Assembly: GCA_963799315.1 (NCBI GenBank)
Contig: CAWCWP010000002.1
Span: 62,001-126,000, forward strand
Direction: 5' to 3'
Origin: Parerythrobacter_A sp963799315
GTDB lineage: Bacteria; Pseudomonadota; Alphaproteobacteria; Sphingomonadales; Sphingomonadaceae
Length of the DNA stretch: 64,000 bases
Part shown: piece by piece, positions 1 to 11,298 of the stretch
Position numbering within the stretch: the stretch's first letter is position 1
Layout: each line of letters starts with the position of its first letter
Position numbers and translations under genes: made by a program
Notes under the pieces: model-generated
Told to the model about the DNA's origin: nothing
What the model saw: the letters and a program-made list of their open reading frames with translations, nothing else
The model's database searches: none

Positions 1-2065
1 CGTCGAACCCAATGTGAAGGACGGCAAGGGCGGGCTGCGCGATCTGCAGACGCTCTACTGGATCGGCAAATATATCCACAAGGTGCGCGTCGCGGCGGAC
101 CTGGTCGATGCGGACCTGTTCACCCGCGCCGAATATCGCAGCTTCCGCCGCGCCGAAGGGTTCCTGCTGGCGGTGCGCTGCCACCTGCACGAGCTGACCG
201 GGCGGGCGGAAGACCGGCTGACCTTCGACCTGCAGCGCGCAGGTGGCGGAACGGATGCAGTTCGCCGACCGGCCGGGCAAAAGCGCGGTCGAACGGTTCA
301 TGCAGTTCTATTTCCTGCAGGCGAAGCGCGTCGGCAGCCTGACCGGCGTGTTCCTGGCGCATATCGACGAACAATTCGCGCGGCGCGGCGGCTGGCGGGC
401 CTGCTGGAACGGCCCCGCGACCGTGCAGGGCTACACCGTCACCGGCAGCACGCATTGCCGCCCCGTCGGACGACTGGTTCCGCGAGGATCCGGTGCGCCT
501 GATCGAGATATTCCAGCATCGCGGAGGCCGAGGGCTTCGAAATCCACCCCGACACCATGCGGCAGGCCGACCGCGACAGCGGGCTTGATCAAGGCACCGG
601 TGCGCAACGATCCGCGCGCCAACGCGCTGTTCCTCGACCTGCTGGCGGGCCGCAACGATCCCGAAACCGTGCTGCGCTGGATGAACGAGGCCGGCGTGTT
701 CGGCAAGTTCGTGCCCGATTTCGGCAAGGTCAACGCGCAGATGCAGTTCGACATGTACCACCATTACACGGTCGACGAACACACTATCCGCGCCATCGGC
801 CTGCTGGCGAAGATCGAGCGCGGCGAGCTGGCCGACGATCATCCGCGCGCGACCCGGCAGATGCCCCGCGTCGCCAGCCGCCGCGCGCTGTATGTCGCGG
901 TGCTGCTGCACGATATCGCCAAGGGGCGCGGCGGCGATCATTCGGTGCTGGGCGCCGAAGTCGCCGGCAGCTGTGCCCGCGCTTCGGGCTGGACACGCAC
1001 GAGACGGAGCTGGTCGCGTGGCTGGTGCGCCAGCATCTGCTGATGAGCGCCACCGCCCAGAAACGCGACCTGGCCGATCCCAAGACCATCGAGGATTTCG
1101 TCGCCGAAGTGCAAAGCGTGGAGCGGCTGCGCAACCTCGCCATCCTGACCGCCGTGGATATCCGCGCGGTCGGCCCGGGCACCTGGAACAGCTGGAAGGG
1201 GCAGCTGCTCGGCAAGCTGTACGATGCGGCGGAGGAACGGCTGCGGCTGGGCCACAAGCGCATCAACCGGCGCGAACAGATCGCGGCGAAGAAGGCGGCT
1301 GTCACCGACTTGCTGGGGCCGCGCGGCGACCTGGTGGCCGATCACGGCGGCGCGTTCGCTCCGGCCTACTGGATTGCCGAGCCCGACGACATCATCGCGC
1401 ACAACCTGGTGCAATATGCCGATGCGGCGAAAGCGGACGCAGCGCTGTCGATCCACTGCGAATGTGACGAAGCGCGCGGCGCGACGCTGGTCAGCGTGAT
1501 CGCGGCCGACCATCCCGGCCTGTTCTATCGCATCGCGGGCGGCATCCATCTGGCCGGCGCGAACATCATCGACGCGCGCATCCACACCACCCGCACCGGC
1601 TGGGCAGTCGACAATTTCCTGGTGCAGAACCCGCTCGGCGAACCCTTCGCCGAAGACGCGCAGATCGCGCGCATCGAAACCGCTATCGGCGATGCGCTGG
1701 CCAACCGCATCGACCTTGCCCCCAAACTCGCGCGCCGCCCGCTGCCGCGCAGCCGCAGCAAGGCTTTCGACGTGCAGCCGCGCGTGGTGTTCGACAATGA
1801 CGCATCGAACCGCTTCACCGTGATCGAGGTCAACGCGCGCGACCGGTCCGCGCTGCTGAACCGGCTGGCCCGCACCCTGTTCGAAAGCGGGCTGATGGTG
1901 CATTCGGCCCATCTCACCACCTATGGCGAGCGCGCGGCGGATACGTTCTATGTGACCGACACGCTGGGCGACAAGATTACCGGCGAGGGCAAGCGCGCAA
2001 CGATCGAGGCGGCGCTGCTGGCTGCGGCCAGCGACCGGCGGCAGGCCGAACTCGAACGCGCCTAA
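1..2065 (+). CDS. glnD: [Protein-PII] uridylyltransferase/uridylyl-removing enzyme, 3' part, multiply frameshifted
   Basis: GlnD uridylylates and deuridylylates PII proteins in response to glutamine, so setting nitrogen status. The window opens inside the gene, at the end of the nucleotidyltransferase part (DGKGGLRDLQTLYW near base 20). The HD domain follows at about 770-960 (DEHTIRAIG, then LLHDIAKGRGGDHS). Two C-terminal ACT domains lie at about 1440-1620 and 1780-1970, which is the normal order for the family. Homologous sequence hops between all three frames in the first kilobase, at about 240, 385, 420, 458, 525, 588 and 968. From about 970 the last frame runs clean to the TAA at 2063-2065. 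Seven shifts in 1 kb of a conserved regulator, followed by a perfect 1.1 kb, points to local sequence error more than to a true pseudogene. The identity is certain; the reading frame of the first kilobase is not. Confidence 0.93.
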
Positions 2066-2250
2066 CCGCGACTACGTGGCAATGCTGCACCCGTTGTGCG
2101 CAGCAAAAACCGTCCCGCACAGACTGAAACATAAATGTCGCACTTGGCGCGATGCCGTTACGGCACGGTGCTGAATACGGTTGCACACCCGACAGTTTGC
2201 GATAAATCACGCCGCATAACAGTATAAATATGTCCAAGGAGCGGATGAAT

Positions 2251-4984
2251 ATGAGCATGCAGCAGCGTTTTGCATCGGTTGGTGTCATGGCCCTGATGGG
2301 GGCCGGCATGGCGCTCGCCCCTACGGCCGCCTTCGCACAGGATGCGGACGATGCGGCGGTGGTGGACACCGGCAGGTGCCGACGATACCAACCAGATCGT
2401 GATTACCGCGCAGGGCCGTTCGCAGCGCCTCTCCGATGTTCCGGTTGCCGTCTCCGCCGTATCGGGCGAACTGCTGGAAAAGTCCGGCACCACCGACATT
2501 CGCGAACTGAACCAGGTCGCGCCGTCGCTGCTCGTCTCCTCCACCGGTAACGAAGCCAACGGCTCGGCCCGTATTCGCGGTATCGGCACCGTCGGCGACA
2601 ACCCCGGCCTGGAAAGCTCGGTCGCGGTGTTCGTGGACGGCGTCTACCGTTCGCGTTCGGGCAACGCGCTGAGCGAGCTTGGTCCCGATCGACCGCATCG
2701 AAATCCTGCGCGGCCCGCAGGGCACGCTGGGCGGCCGCAACTCATCCGCCGGCCTCATCAACATCTACACCGCGCAGCCCGAATTCGATTTCAGCGGCTA
2801 CGGCAATTTCACCTACGGCAATTTCGATGCGATCCGCGCCGAAGCCGGTGTGAACGTGCCGCTCGGCGCGCTGGTCGCCGCGCGCGTCGACGGCATCTAT
2901 TTCAAGCGCGACGGTTTCTACAACGACCTGATCAACAACACGACGGTCAACAACCGGGACCGTTACCTGGTCCGCGCGCAAGTCCTGTTCGAGCCCAGCT
3001 CGGACCTGTCGTTCCGCGTCGTCGGCGATTATTCCAGCAAGGATGAAGGCTGCTGCGCCGCGACGTTCGTGCAGCCCGAATTTGCGCCGCTTCGCCCGCG
3101 TCAGCCCCGGCCTCGACAGCTTCACGCGTCCGACCACCGGCCCGGCGCTGACCAGCACCGCGAACCCGATCGTCCCGGTCCTGCTCGGCCTCGGCCAGAC
3201 CCCCGCCGGACTGAACCAGAGCACGTTCAATCGCGACATCTATCCCACCGCCGGCCGCAGCTATGCGGGCCAGACGGAAGATTACGGCGTGTCGGGCGAA
3301 CTGAACGCCACCTTCGGCAATGTCTCGCTGACGTCGATCACCGGCTATCGCGAATATGACAACTTCCAGGGTTCGGACACCGATTATACGCAGGTCGATA
3401 TCCTCTATCGTGCACCCAACAGCAATGGCGGCGCGCGCAGTTTCGAAACCTTCACGCAGGAAATCCGCCTGAACGGTTCGCTGTTCGACGACCGGATCGA
3501 CTGGCTGGTCGGCGGCTTCTACGCCAACGAGAACACTGCAGGCGCGCGACAATCTGCGGTTCGGTTCGCAGTACGGCACCTTCGCCGCCTGCCGCATCGC
3601 GCTGGCCATCAACCCGGCGCTCGCCAATACCGGCGCGCAGGATTGCCTCGGCCCGAACATCGCGGCGCTGCAATTCGCCAATGGCGGTGCCGGTGCCTTC
3701 GGCGCGGCAACACCCGCCATCCTTGCCGGTATCGGCAATCTGGGCAGCATCAGCGACCGGGGCAGCCTGGGCGATGTGTACAACCAGAAGAGCGAGAACT
3801 TCGCGCTCTTCACGCACAACATCTTCCACATCACCGACAATCTCGATCTGACGCTGGGCCTTCGGTACACCAACGAAACCAAGGATTTCGACGCCACCTT
3901 CGGCAACGACAACACGATCTGCCCGCAGAACCGTGCATTGCTCGGCGGCCTGCTCGGCGTGCCTGCGCTGGCACCGCTCGCTGGCGGCATCATCGCGCTG
4001 TCGTGCCAGGGCAACTCGACGTCGGAACTGAACGGCGTGTCCATCGCCGATACCCGCGACGAAGACGAGTTCACCGGCACCGCCATCCTCAGCTACAAGG
4101 TCACGCCCGACCTGCTGCTCTACGGCAGCTATTCGCGCGGCTACAAGGCGGGCGGTTTCAACCTCGACCGTTCGGCGCTGGCCAATCCGCTGGCATTGAA
4201 CGTCAACGCGCTCGATGTTCCCGCACTGCAGTTCGACGAAGAAACGGTCGACGCCTATGAAATCGGCGCCAAATACGCGACGCGGGAATTCTCGCTCAGC
4301 GTGGCGGCGTTCCGTCAGGAGTTCAGCAATTTCCAGCTGAACACCTTCAACGGCTCGGTCTTCCTGGTGCAGACGGTCAATAGCTGCGGCACGGGTCTCG
4401 GCGGTGCGGACAGCGATGCCAGCGCCACCACCGGCGGCTGTGCGCTGGACGATGTCAAGCCCGGCGTGGTTGCCGAAGGGTTCGAAGTGGAAGCGACGCT
4501 GAACCCGCGCCCCGACCTCGCCTTCACCGCCGGCCTGACCTATTCGGACACGAGCTATCAGGATGACCTGATCGGCGGCGATACCGGCGTTCCGCTCGAT
4601 CCCGCATTGCGGCTGCTGCCGGGCGACAAGCTCTCCAACGCTCCGGCGATCGTGGCGACGGGTTCGCTGTCCTACACACCGGACCTCGGCTCCACTGGCG
4701 CGCGCGGCCTGCTGTTCATCAACGCCCGCACGACCAGCGATTACAACACCGGTTCCGACCTGCTGTCCGGCAAGGAGCAGGAAGGCTTCACCGTGGTCAA
4801 TGGCCGCATCGGTGTGACCAACATCGCCGACCGCTTCTCGATCGAAGGCTGGGTGCAGAACCTGTTCGACAAGGACTACACGCAGGTCGCGTTCAACACG
4901 CCCTTCGTCGCGTCGCAGCAGACCTACTCGGCGTTCCTCGCCGAACCGCGCACCTACGGGGTCACCGTTCGCGCCAAGTTCTGA
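2251..4984 (+). CDS. TonB-dependent outer-membrane receptor, frameshifted
   Basis: This is an outer-membrane active transporter. A signal peptide ends at ...APTAAFAQ. The plug domain has VPVAVSAVSGE, the PSLLVSSTGN region and RIRGIGT, then IEILRGPQGTLGGRNSSAG. A long beta-barrel follows and ends YGVTVRAKF, with the terminal aromatic residue typical of outer-membrane proteins. The full product would be about 910 residues, and the substrate cannot be told. I chose the ATG at 2251 because AAGGAG at 2236-2241 lies 9 bases upstream; in-frame ATGs at 2230 and 2245 are worse placed. Frame changes occur near 2375, 2680, 3085 and 3540, while the last 1.2 kb is one clean frame. The gene stands alone, with its own terminator. 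The shifts are probably errors, but receptors of this type do decay, so a real pseudogene cannot be excluded. Confidence 0.9.
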
Positions 4985-5013
4985 CACGGGGTATTGTAAA
5001 GTTCGTCACGACA

Positions 5014-5044
5014 GGGGGGCGCGCCGCGAGGTGCGCCCCCTTTT
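5014..5044 (+). terminator. Rho-independent terminator after the TonB-dependent receptor
   Basis: An 8-base-pair all-GC stem (5015-5022 pairs with 5033-5040, GGGGGCGC against GCGCCCCC) with a 10-base loop is followed directly by TTTT. It starts 30 bases after the receptor stop codon. Confidence 0.8.
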
Positions 5045-5059
5045 GATTCTTTGTTAGGT

Positions 5060-5250
5060 GCGTTTCTGATTGCTCGCTAACGCTCGGGCTGTGCCGTAAG
5101 TCCTTGTGGGGTGCGCTCCGGACATCCGTCCTCCGCTTGCTGTGCCGTCCCACGCCCCCTCCCGACCACCCATGGCAATATACTTTGTGGGTGGTCGGGA
5201 GGGGGCGTGGGACGGCACAGCTCGAGCATTAGCGAGCAGACAGAAAACGC
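5060..5250. repeat. Large inverted repeat with one enlarged arm
   Basis: A perfect 34-base-pair inverted repeat (5139-5172 against 5188-5221) surrounds a 15-base loop. Outside it the arms continue imperfectly: 5072-5086 pairs with 5223-5237 with one mismatch, and 5060-5070 resembles the complement of 5238-5250. The left arm is interrupted. TGTGCCGT occurs at 5090-5097 and again at 5141-5148, with 43 bases between the copies (5098-5140), so one arm has gained 51 bases or the other has lost them. Short apparent ORFs across it are palindrome artefacts. This and the next repeat fill the gene-free stretch 5045-5395. Confidence 0.85.
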
Positions 5251-5256
5251 CCCTTC

Positions 5257-5326
5257 TCGTCATTGCGAGCGTAGCGCGGCAATCCATCTCCCGGGCTGAA
5301 TTGCCGCGCTACGCTCGCAATGACGA
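5257..5326. repeat. Perfect 27-bp inverted repeat (REP-like palindrome)
   Basis: 5257-5283 is exactly complementary to 5300-5326, with a 16-base loop. The arm begins TCGTCATTGCGAGCGTAGCG. From memory, this CATTGCGAGCG-type palindrome is a common dispersed intergenic element in several bacterial groups; that was not checked. I saw no second copy of this sequence in the window. Confidence 0.85.
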
Positions 5327-5395
5327 ATGTCTTTTCCGTGTTCGACGCCAAAGGTTGTGCCGGATCACCGACTGCACCTAATCGTCAGCGAAAGA

Positions 5396-6085
5396 TCACT
5401 CCCGCGCTCCAAACAGCGCAGTCCCCACACGGATATGCGTCGCGCCCAGCATCACGGCGGTGGCGAAATCGCCGCTCATGCCCATGCTCAGTCCCATCGG
5501 CCCATCCCCCACGCCATTATCCGCCGCCAGCTTGGCCAGCAGCGCGAAGAACGGTGCGGGTTCGATCCCGGCGGGCGGCAGGCACATCAGCCCCGCCACC
5601 GGGATATCCGCATCGCGCGCCTTGACGATGAATGCGGGCAGATCCGCCACCGGGCAGCCGCCCTTTTGCGGTTCCTCGCCCACATCCACCTGGATAAAAC
5701 ACGGCACGCGGCGGTCCGCCTTGTCCATCGCCTTGGCCAGCGCCTTCAGCAGGCTGGGCCGGTCCAGCGCGTGAATCGCATCGAACAGCGCCACCGCATC
5801 GTCCGCCTTGTTCGATTGCAGCTGTCCGATCATGTGCAGCTGCGCATCGGGCCAGCGTTCGCGCAAGGCGGGCCATTTGCCCTGCGCCTCCTGCACGCGG
5901 TTTTCCCCGAAAACGCGATGCCCGCGTTCCAGCAGGGGCATGATTGCCTCGGCGGTGCGCGTCTTGCTGACCGCAACCAGTTCCACATCGTCGGGGGCGC
6001 GGCGCGAGGCCTTGCAGGCGCGCGCAATCTCCGCCTCCACCTCGTCATAGCCCGTAGCCCTACGCTGCTTGTCGTTCGCATTCAT
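5396..6085 (-). CDS. yggS: YggS/PLPBP family pyridoxal-phosphate homeostasis protein
   Basis: A cytosolic PLP-binding protein of 229 residues, the normal size for the family. It has the fold-type III barrel and no known catalytic activity; it helps keep free PLP and amino-acid pools balanced. The PLP lysine is Lys41 in LVAVSKTRT. Family signatures FGENRVQEAQ, IGQLQSNKA, VDVGEEPQKGG and LSMGMSGDF are all present, and it ends in RVGTALFG. It is divergent from the ThiE-like gene, whose start lies 22 bases away. The frame is intact. Confidence 0.92.
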   Translation of the reverse strand: MNANDKQRRATGYDEVEAEIARACKASRRAPDDVELVAVSKTRTAEAIMPLLERGHRVFGENRVQEAQGKWPALRERWPDAQLHMIGQLQSNKADDAVALFDAIHALDRPSLLKALAKAMDKADRRVPCFIQVDVGEEPQKGGCPVADLPAFIVKARDADIPVAGLMCLPPAGIEPAPFFALLAKLAADNGVGDGPMGLSMGMSGDFATAVMLGATHIRVGTALFGARE

Positions 6086-6107
6086 GGCGCCGTGCTATAG
6101 CGTGTGG

Positions 6108-6710
6108 ATGATGAGCGTGAAGCCCCCCGCCCCGGTCGTGAATGCCGTCGATGCCCTGCCGCGCATCTTTCTGTTCAGCGACGTACGCAACGACGGGAGC
6201 CTCGATGATGTGCTGGCGCGATTGCCACAGGGCGCGGCGCTGGTGTTCCGGCACTACCACCTCGATCCCAGCGCACGGCGCGCGCGCTACGAAGCACTGG
6301 CATCCATCGCGCGCCGGTTCGGCCACGATGTTATCCTCTCCGGGACAGCCGAAACCGCCACGGAGTGGGGCGCGGACGGCGTGTACGGACCGGTCTCCCG
6401 CATTGGTGAAGCGGACGGTATGACTCGCTACGCCACTATCCATTCCCGCGCGGAAGCGGATGCCGCCATTGCCGCGCATGTCGATGCTGCATTCGTTTCG
6501 CCGGTCCATGCAACCCGTTCGCACACCGACGCCACGCCGCTCGGCCCGTCCGGTTATCACGCGCTGGCAACCCGGCTGGAACGCGACGGCGTGCGCGCCA
6601 TCGCACTTGGCGGCATGACGGCACAGCGCGCGGCGGCCCTTCCCGCGCTGCGCTGGGGCGCAATCGACGGGCTGGCTCTCCCCTGCCCCCCCCTGCATCG
6701 ACGGCGCTAA
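6108..6710 (+). CDS. ThiE/TenI-like thiamine phosphate synthase family protein
   Basis: About 200 residues with the TIM-barrel pattern of thiamine-phosphate synthase and TenI: RIFLFSDVR near the N-terminus, GADGVYGP, then a segment like the family's SPVFPTRSHPG loop (AAFVSPVHATRSHTDATPLG), and IALGGM near the end. The diphosphate-binding and pyrimidine-binding residues of true ThiE are only partly matched, so it may be a TenI-type paralogue. Two adjacent ATGs (6108 and 6111) are possible starts; the upstream frame to 6069 would overlap yggS and lacks a ribosome site. ftsK begins 55 bases downstream in the same direction. Confidence 0.75.
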   Translation: MMSVKPPAPVVNAVDALPRIFLFSDVRNDGSLDDVLARLPQGAALVFRHYHLDPSARRARYEALASIARRFGHDVILSGTAETATEWGADGVYGPVSRIGEADGMTRYATIHSRAEADAAIAAHVDAAFVSPVHATRSHTDATPLGPSGYHALATRLERDGVRAIALGGMTAQRAAALPALRWGAIDGLALPCPPLHRRR

Positions 6711-6765
6711 TCCCTTGACGGGTGCGGGGGCGAGGACTCATTACGGGCCGCAGGAGAGGTAACGC

Positions 6766-9166
<2,401 letters not shown>

Positions 9167-9211
9167 TTACTCGGCCGCTCTAGGCTGGGGCGCTATGCTG
9201 GTCCGGACGGC

Positions 9212-9230
9212 CGGTGCAGCGCCTGCACCG
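9212..9230. terminator. Short hairpin between convergent ftsK and AraC-type gene
   Basis: An 8-base-pair stem (CGGTGCAG with CTGCACCG) and 3-base loop sit 2 bases past the stop of the minus-strand regulator and 45 past ftsK. No T tract follows on either strand, so a terminator role is only suggested by position. Confidence 0.3.
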
Positions 9231-9232
9231 CA

Positions 9233-10141
9233 TCACCCGCCAACGCCGCCCGCGCCTTTGCCGCCGCCATCAGGACCGGGTGACTGCGTGGCGGCATAAT
9301 CGCGCGGGGCCATGCCGATGAAGCGGTGGAAATCGCGCACGAACTGGGCCTGGTCGAAATACTGGTCGTCCAGCGCGTTCAGCCATTTCAGCTCGGGGTC
9401 GAGCATGAAGCGGGCGAGGCTGCGCAGGAAACGCTGGCGGCGCAGCAGCAGCTTGGGCGTGAACCCGAACGCGCGGCGCGACAGGCGCTCCATCGTGCGC
9501 AGGTTCAGTCCCGCCACCTCGGCCAGATCGCCGACGCTTGCCACCTTCCCGTCGACCAGAGCGGCATGCACAGCGGAAACAGCGGCGGCATCGTTTGGCG
9601 GCACGCTGCGTCCGTCGGCCAGCCGGGTGCTCAGATAGGCATCGATGCGCGCGGCTTCGTCGTCCAGGGCCGCAGTATCGGGGGCAGCGTCGGGCGCAAT
9701 TTCGGCCGTGGTTATGCTGGCAAACAGCGTCTCCAGCAAGGGCGCGAACGCGGCACAGGCGGGATCACGCTCCACATCCACGATGCGGTCGGCATGGTCC
9801 GACGCCGGACCGCCCATGAATGTCAGCCAGCCGAGCGGCAGCAGGCCGATACCCCAAGATCGCCCGGCACCGGCGCTGAATGTGGTCGCATAGCTGGTCG
9901 GGCCGGTGGCGATGCCGCGCGGCAAAGGTTCCGCCGGTGCCGAGCCGATACCGGCGGAAAGGCGGGCGACCGGCGACAGGCGGACATTGCCCCATTCGGG
10001 GTGGAGCTGGTCGGTCACCACCGCCCCGTCCGGCAGGGCCACCTGCATGTGATAGAACGTGCTGACATAGGACGCGAGCCGCGCACCAGGCAGCACGAAA
10101 TGAAGCCGCACCGCGTCGTTTGCCACGCATGTCGATGTCAC
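9233..10141 (-). CDS. AraC-family transcriptional regulator
   Basis: A 302-residue regulator with an N-terminal sensing half of the type seen in many proteobacterial AraC proteins (LPGARLASYVSTFYHMQV ... WGIGLLPLGW). The C-terminal double helix-turn-helix includes ASVGDLAEVAGLNLRTMERL, RRAFGFTPK and the family signature near the end, FDQAQFVRDFHRFIGMAPR. The extreme C-terminus is glycine-rich. It diverges from the CsgG/SH3-like gene at 10256 across 114 bases, so that gene or itself is the natural target; this is inference. Confidence 0.9.
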   Translation of the reverse strand: MTSTCVANDAVRLHFVLPGARLASYVSTFYHMQVALPDGAVVTDQLHPEWGNVRLSPVARLSAGIGSAPAEPLPRGIATGPTSYATTFSAGAGRSWGIGLLPLGWLTFMGGPASDHADRIVDVERDPACAAFAPLLETLFASITTAEIAPDAAPDTAALDDEAARIDAYLSTRLADGRSVPPNDAAAVSAVHAALVDGKVASVGDLAEVAGLNLRTMERLSRRAFGFTPKLLLRRQRFLRSLARFMLDPELKWLNALDDQYFDQAQFVRDFHRFIGMAPRDYAATQSPGPDGGGKGAGGVGG

Positions 10142-10255
10142 AGCCTGCGTCCCTCTTCACCCCGCACCCCTCCCGTGCGTGTCGCGTCCATACAAGCAAG
10201 CACGGGGTCATGTCGACTAATCAACACATGTTGTATGCAATTAAGGGGACGCGCC

Positions 10256-11191
10256 ATGACCACCACTACACTCGAAACCACCGACTTCGCTCGCACAGCC
10301 GGAACCGCCCTGCGCCGAACCGTCGCAAGCTGCGCCGCCGTGGCCGTTGCCGCCGCCATGCCCGCGCCCGCCTTGGCCAAGGATGCGCCGGAGCTGGTGA
10401 CATGCGAGCAGAGCCTCGGCACCATCGCGCTGGTCGATGGCGACGGGGCGGGCTGGACCCAGTTCAAGCTGGGCAGCCCGCGCAACCTCGTCAATTCGCT
10501 GGCGGTGCAGTCCGGCTGCTTCACACCGCATACGCCCGACGCCAGCGGCGCACCTGCCCGCTACCTCGTCACCGCCATCGCCGGGACGCAGGAGGAGGTG
10601 GACCAGGGCATGGAGCTGGCCAAGACCGCCGTGACCGAGGGCATGCTGCGCACCGGCGCGTTGGGCGCGGTGGCCAGCAAGGTGCCGTTCGCAGGTGCGC
10701 TGCTGGGCGCATTCGGCGGGTTTGGTGGCAAGAAGAAGACCGTGTCGGCGGGCCTGCGCGTGGTCAGCCCCGCATCGGGCCAAACGCTGGCCGCCGGGTC
10801 GGGGTCGGTGAAGAAAAGCTCGCTTAATTTCCGCCGCAGCCAGTATGCCTGGGCGGCCGAGGCGGCCAACACCAGCGGTTATGACGGCAGCAAGAACGGC
10901 GCGATGATGACCGAGGCGTTCATCCTCGCCTTCAACGAGGTGGTCGCCCAGCGCGCCGCCCTTGAAACCGCCCCCGCCGCCGGTGCCACCGCCGTTGCTC
11001 CGGTTTCTGCTTCTGCGGTTGTAGCCGTCGATACCTCGCTGCGCGCCAGCGCCGATGCCGGGGCCGCCGTGGTGCGCGACGTGCGCGCCGGCACCGAACT
11101 GACGCCCACCGGCCAGCGCGACGGCCTGTTTATCGAAGTGGCCGACAATTACGGCACCACGGGTTGGGTGTCGGTGGAGGATATGGAGTAA
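10256..11191 (+). CDS. Exported protein with CsgG-like N-terminal region and C-terminal SH3-like domain
   Basis: 311 residues. A signal peptide ends at ...PAPALAKD. The middle part resembles secreted CsgG-like domains (CEQSLGTIALVDGDG, then a region ending VNSLAVQSGCFT). A glycine-rich hydrophobic stretch near residues 130-160 ends in GKKK. The last 55 residues read as a bacterial SH3 domain (VDTSLRASADAGA ... LFIEVADNYGTTGWVSVEDM). The start is set by AAGGGGA 6 bases before the ATG at 10256; longer upstream frames are antisense shadows of the regulator. It heads a run of three genes for exported proteins. CsgG similarity is suggestive only. Confidence 0.7.
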   Translation: MTTTTLETTDFARTAGTALRRTVASCAAVAVAAAMPAPALAKDAPELVTCEQSLGTIALVDGDGAGWTQFKLGSPRNLVNSLAVQSGCFTPHTPDASGAPARYLVTAIAGTQEEVDQGMELAKTAVTEGMLRTGALGAVASKVPFAGALLGAFGGFGGKKKTVSAGLRVVSPASGQTLAAGSGSVKKSSLNFRRSQYAWAAEAANTSGYDGSKNGAMMTEAFILAFNEVVAQRAALETAPAAGATAVAPVSASAVVAVDTSLRASADAGAAVVRDVRAGTELTPTGQRDGLFIEVADNYGTTGWVSVEDME

Positions 11192-11298
11192 GGTAGCGCG
11201 CTGGCCGATAGCCGCGTCACTGACATTTGTTCCAAATTCTTGATATTGCTGCGAGGCTATCTTAGGGCCTCATTTGTTACATAACGGGGGAAATTACT

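Noticed and set aside
938..1912. Long minus-strand frame opposite glnD
   Set aside because: Shadow of the GlnD ACT-domain region; the composition is rich in Arg, Gln and His with no protein motif.
2181..2229. Promoter for the TonB-dependent receptor (TTGCGA with TATAAA)
   Set aside because: The -10 is good but the spacing is 20 bases and other pairings are no better; not annotated.
3452..4987. A 511-codon minus-strand frame opposite the TonB-dependent receptor
   Set aside because: Plus-strand receptor sequence is unmistakable; the antisense frame has no start signal or motif.
5106..5381. Short frames across the palindromes
   Set aside because: Both strands give similar sequence because the DNA is palindromic; no ribosome site.
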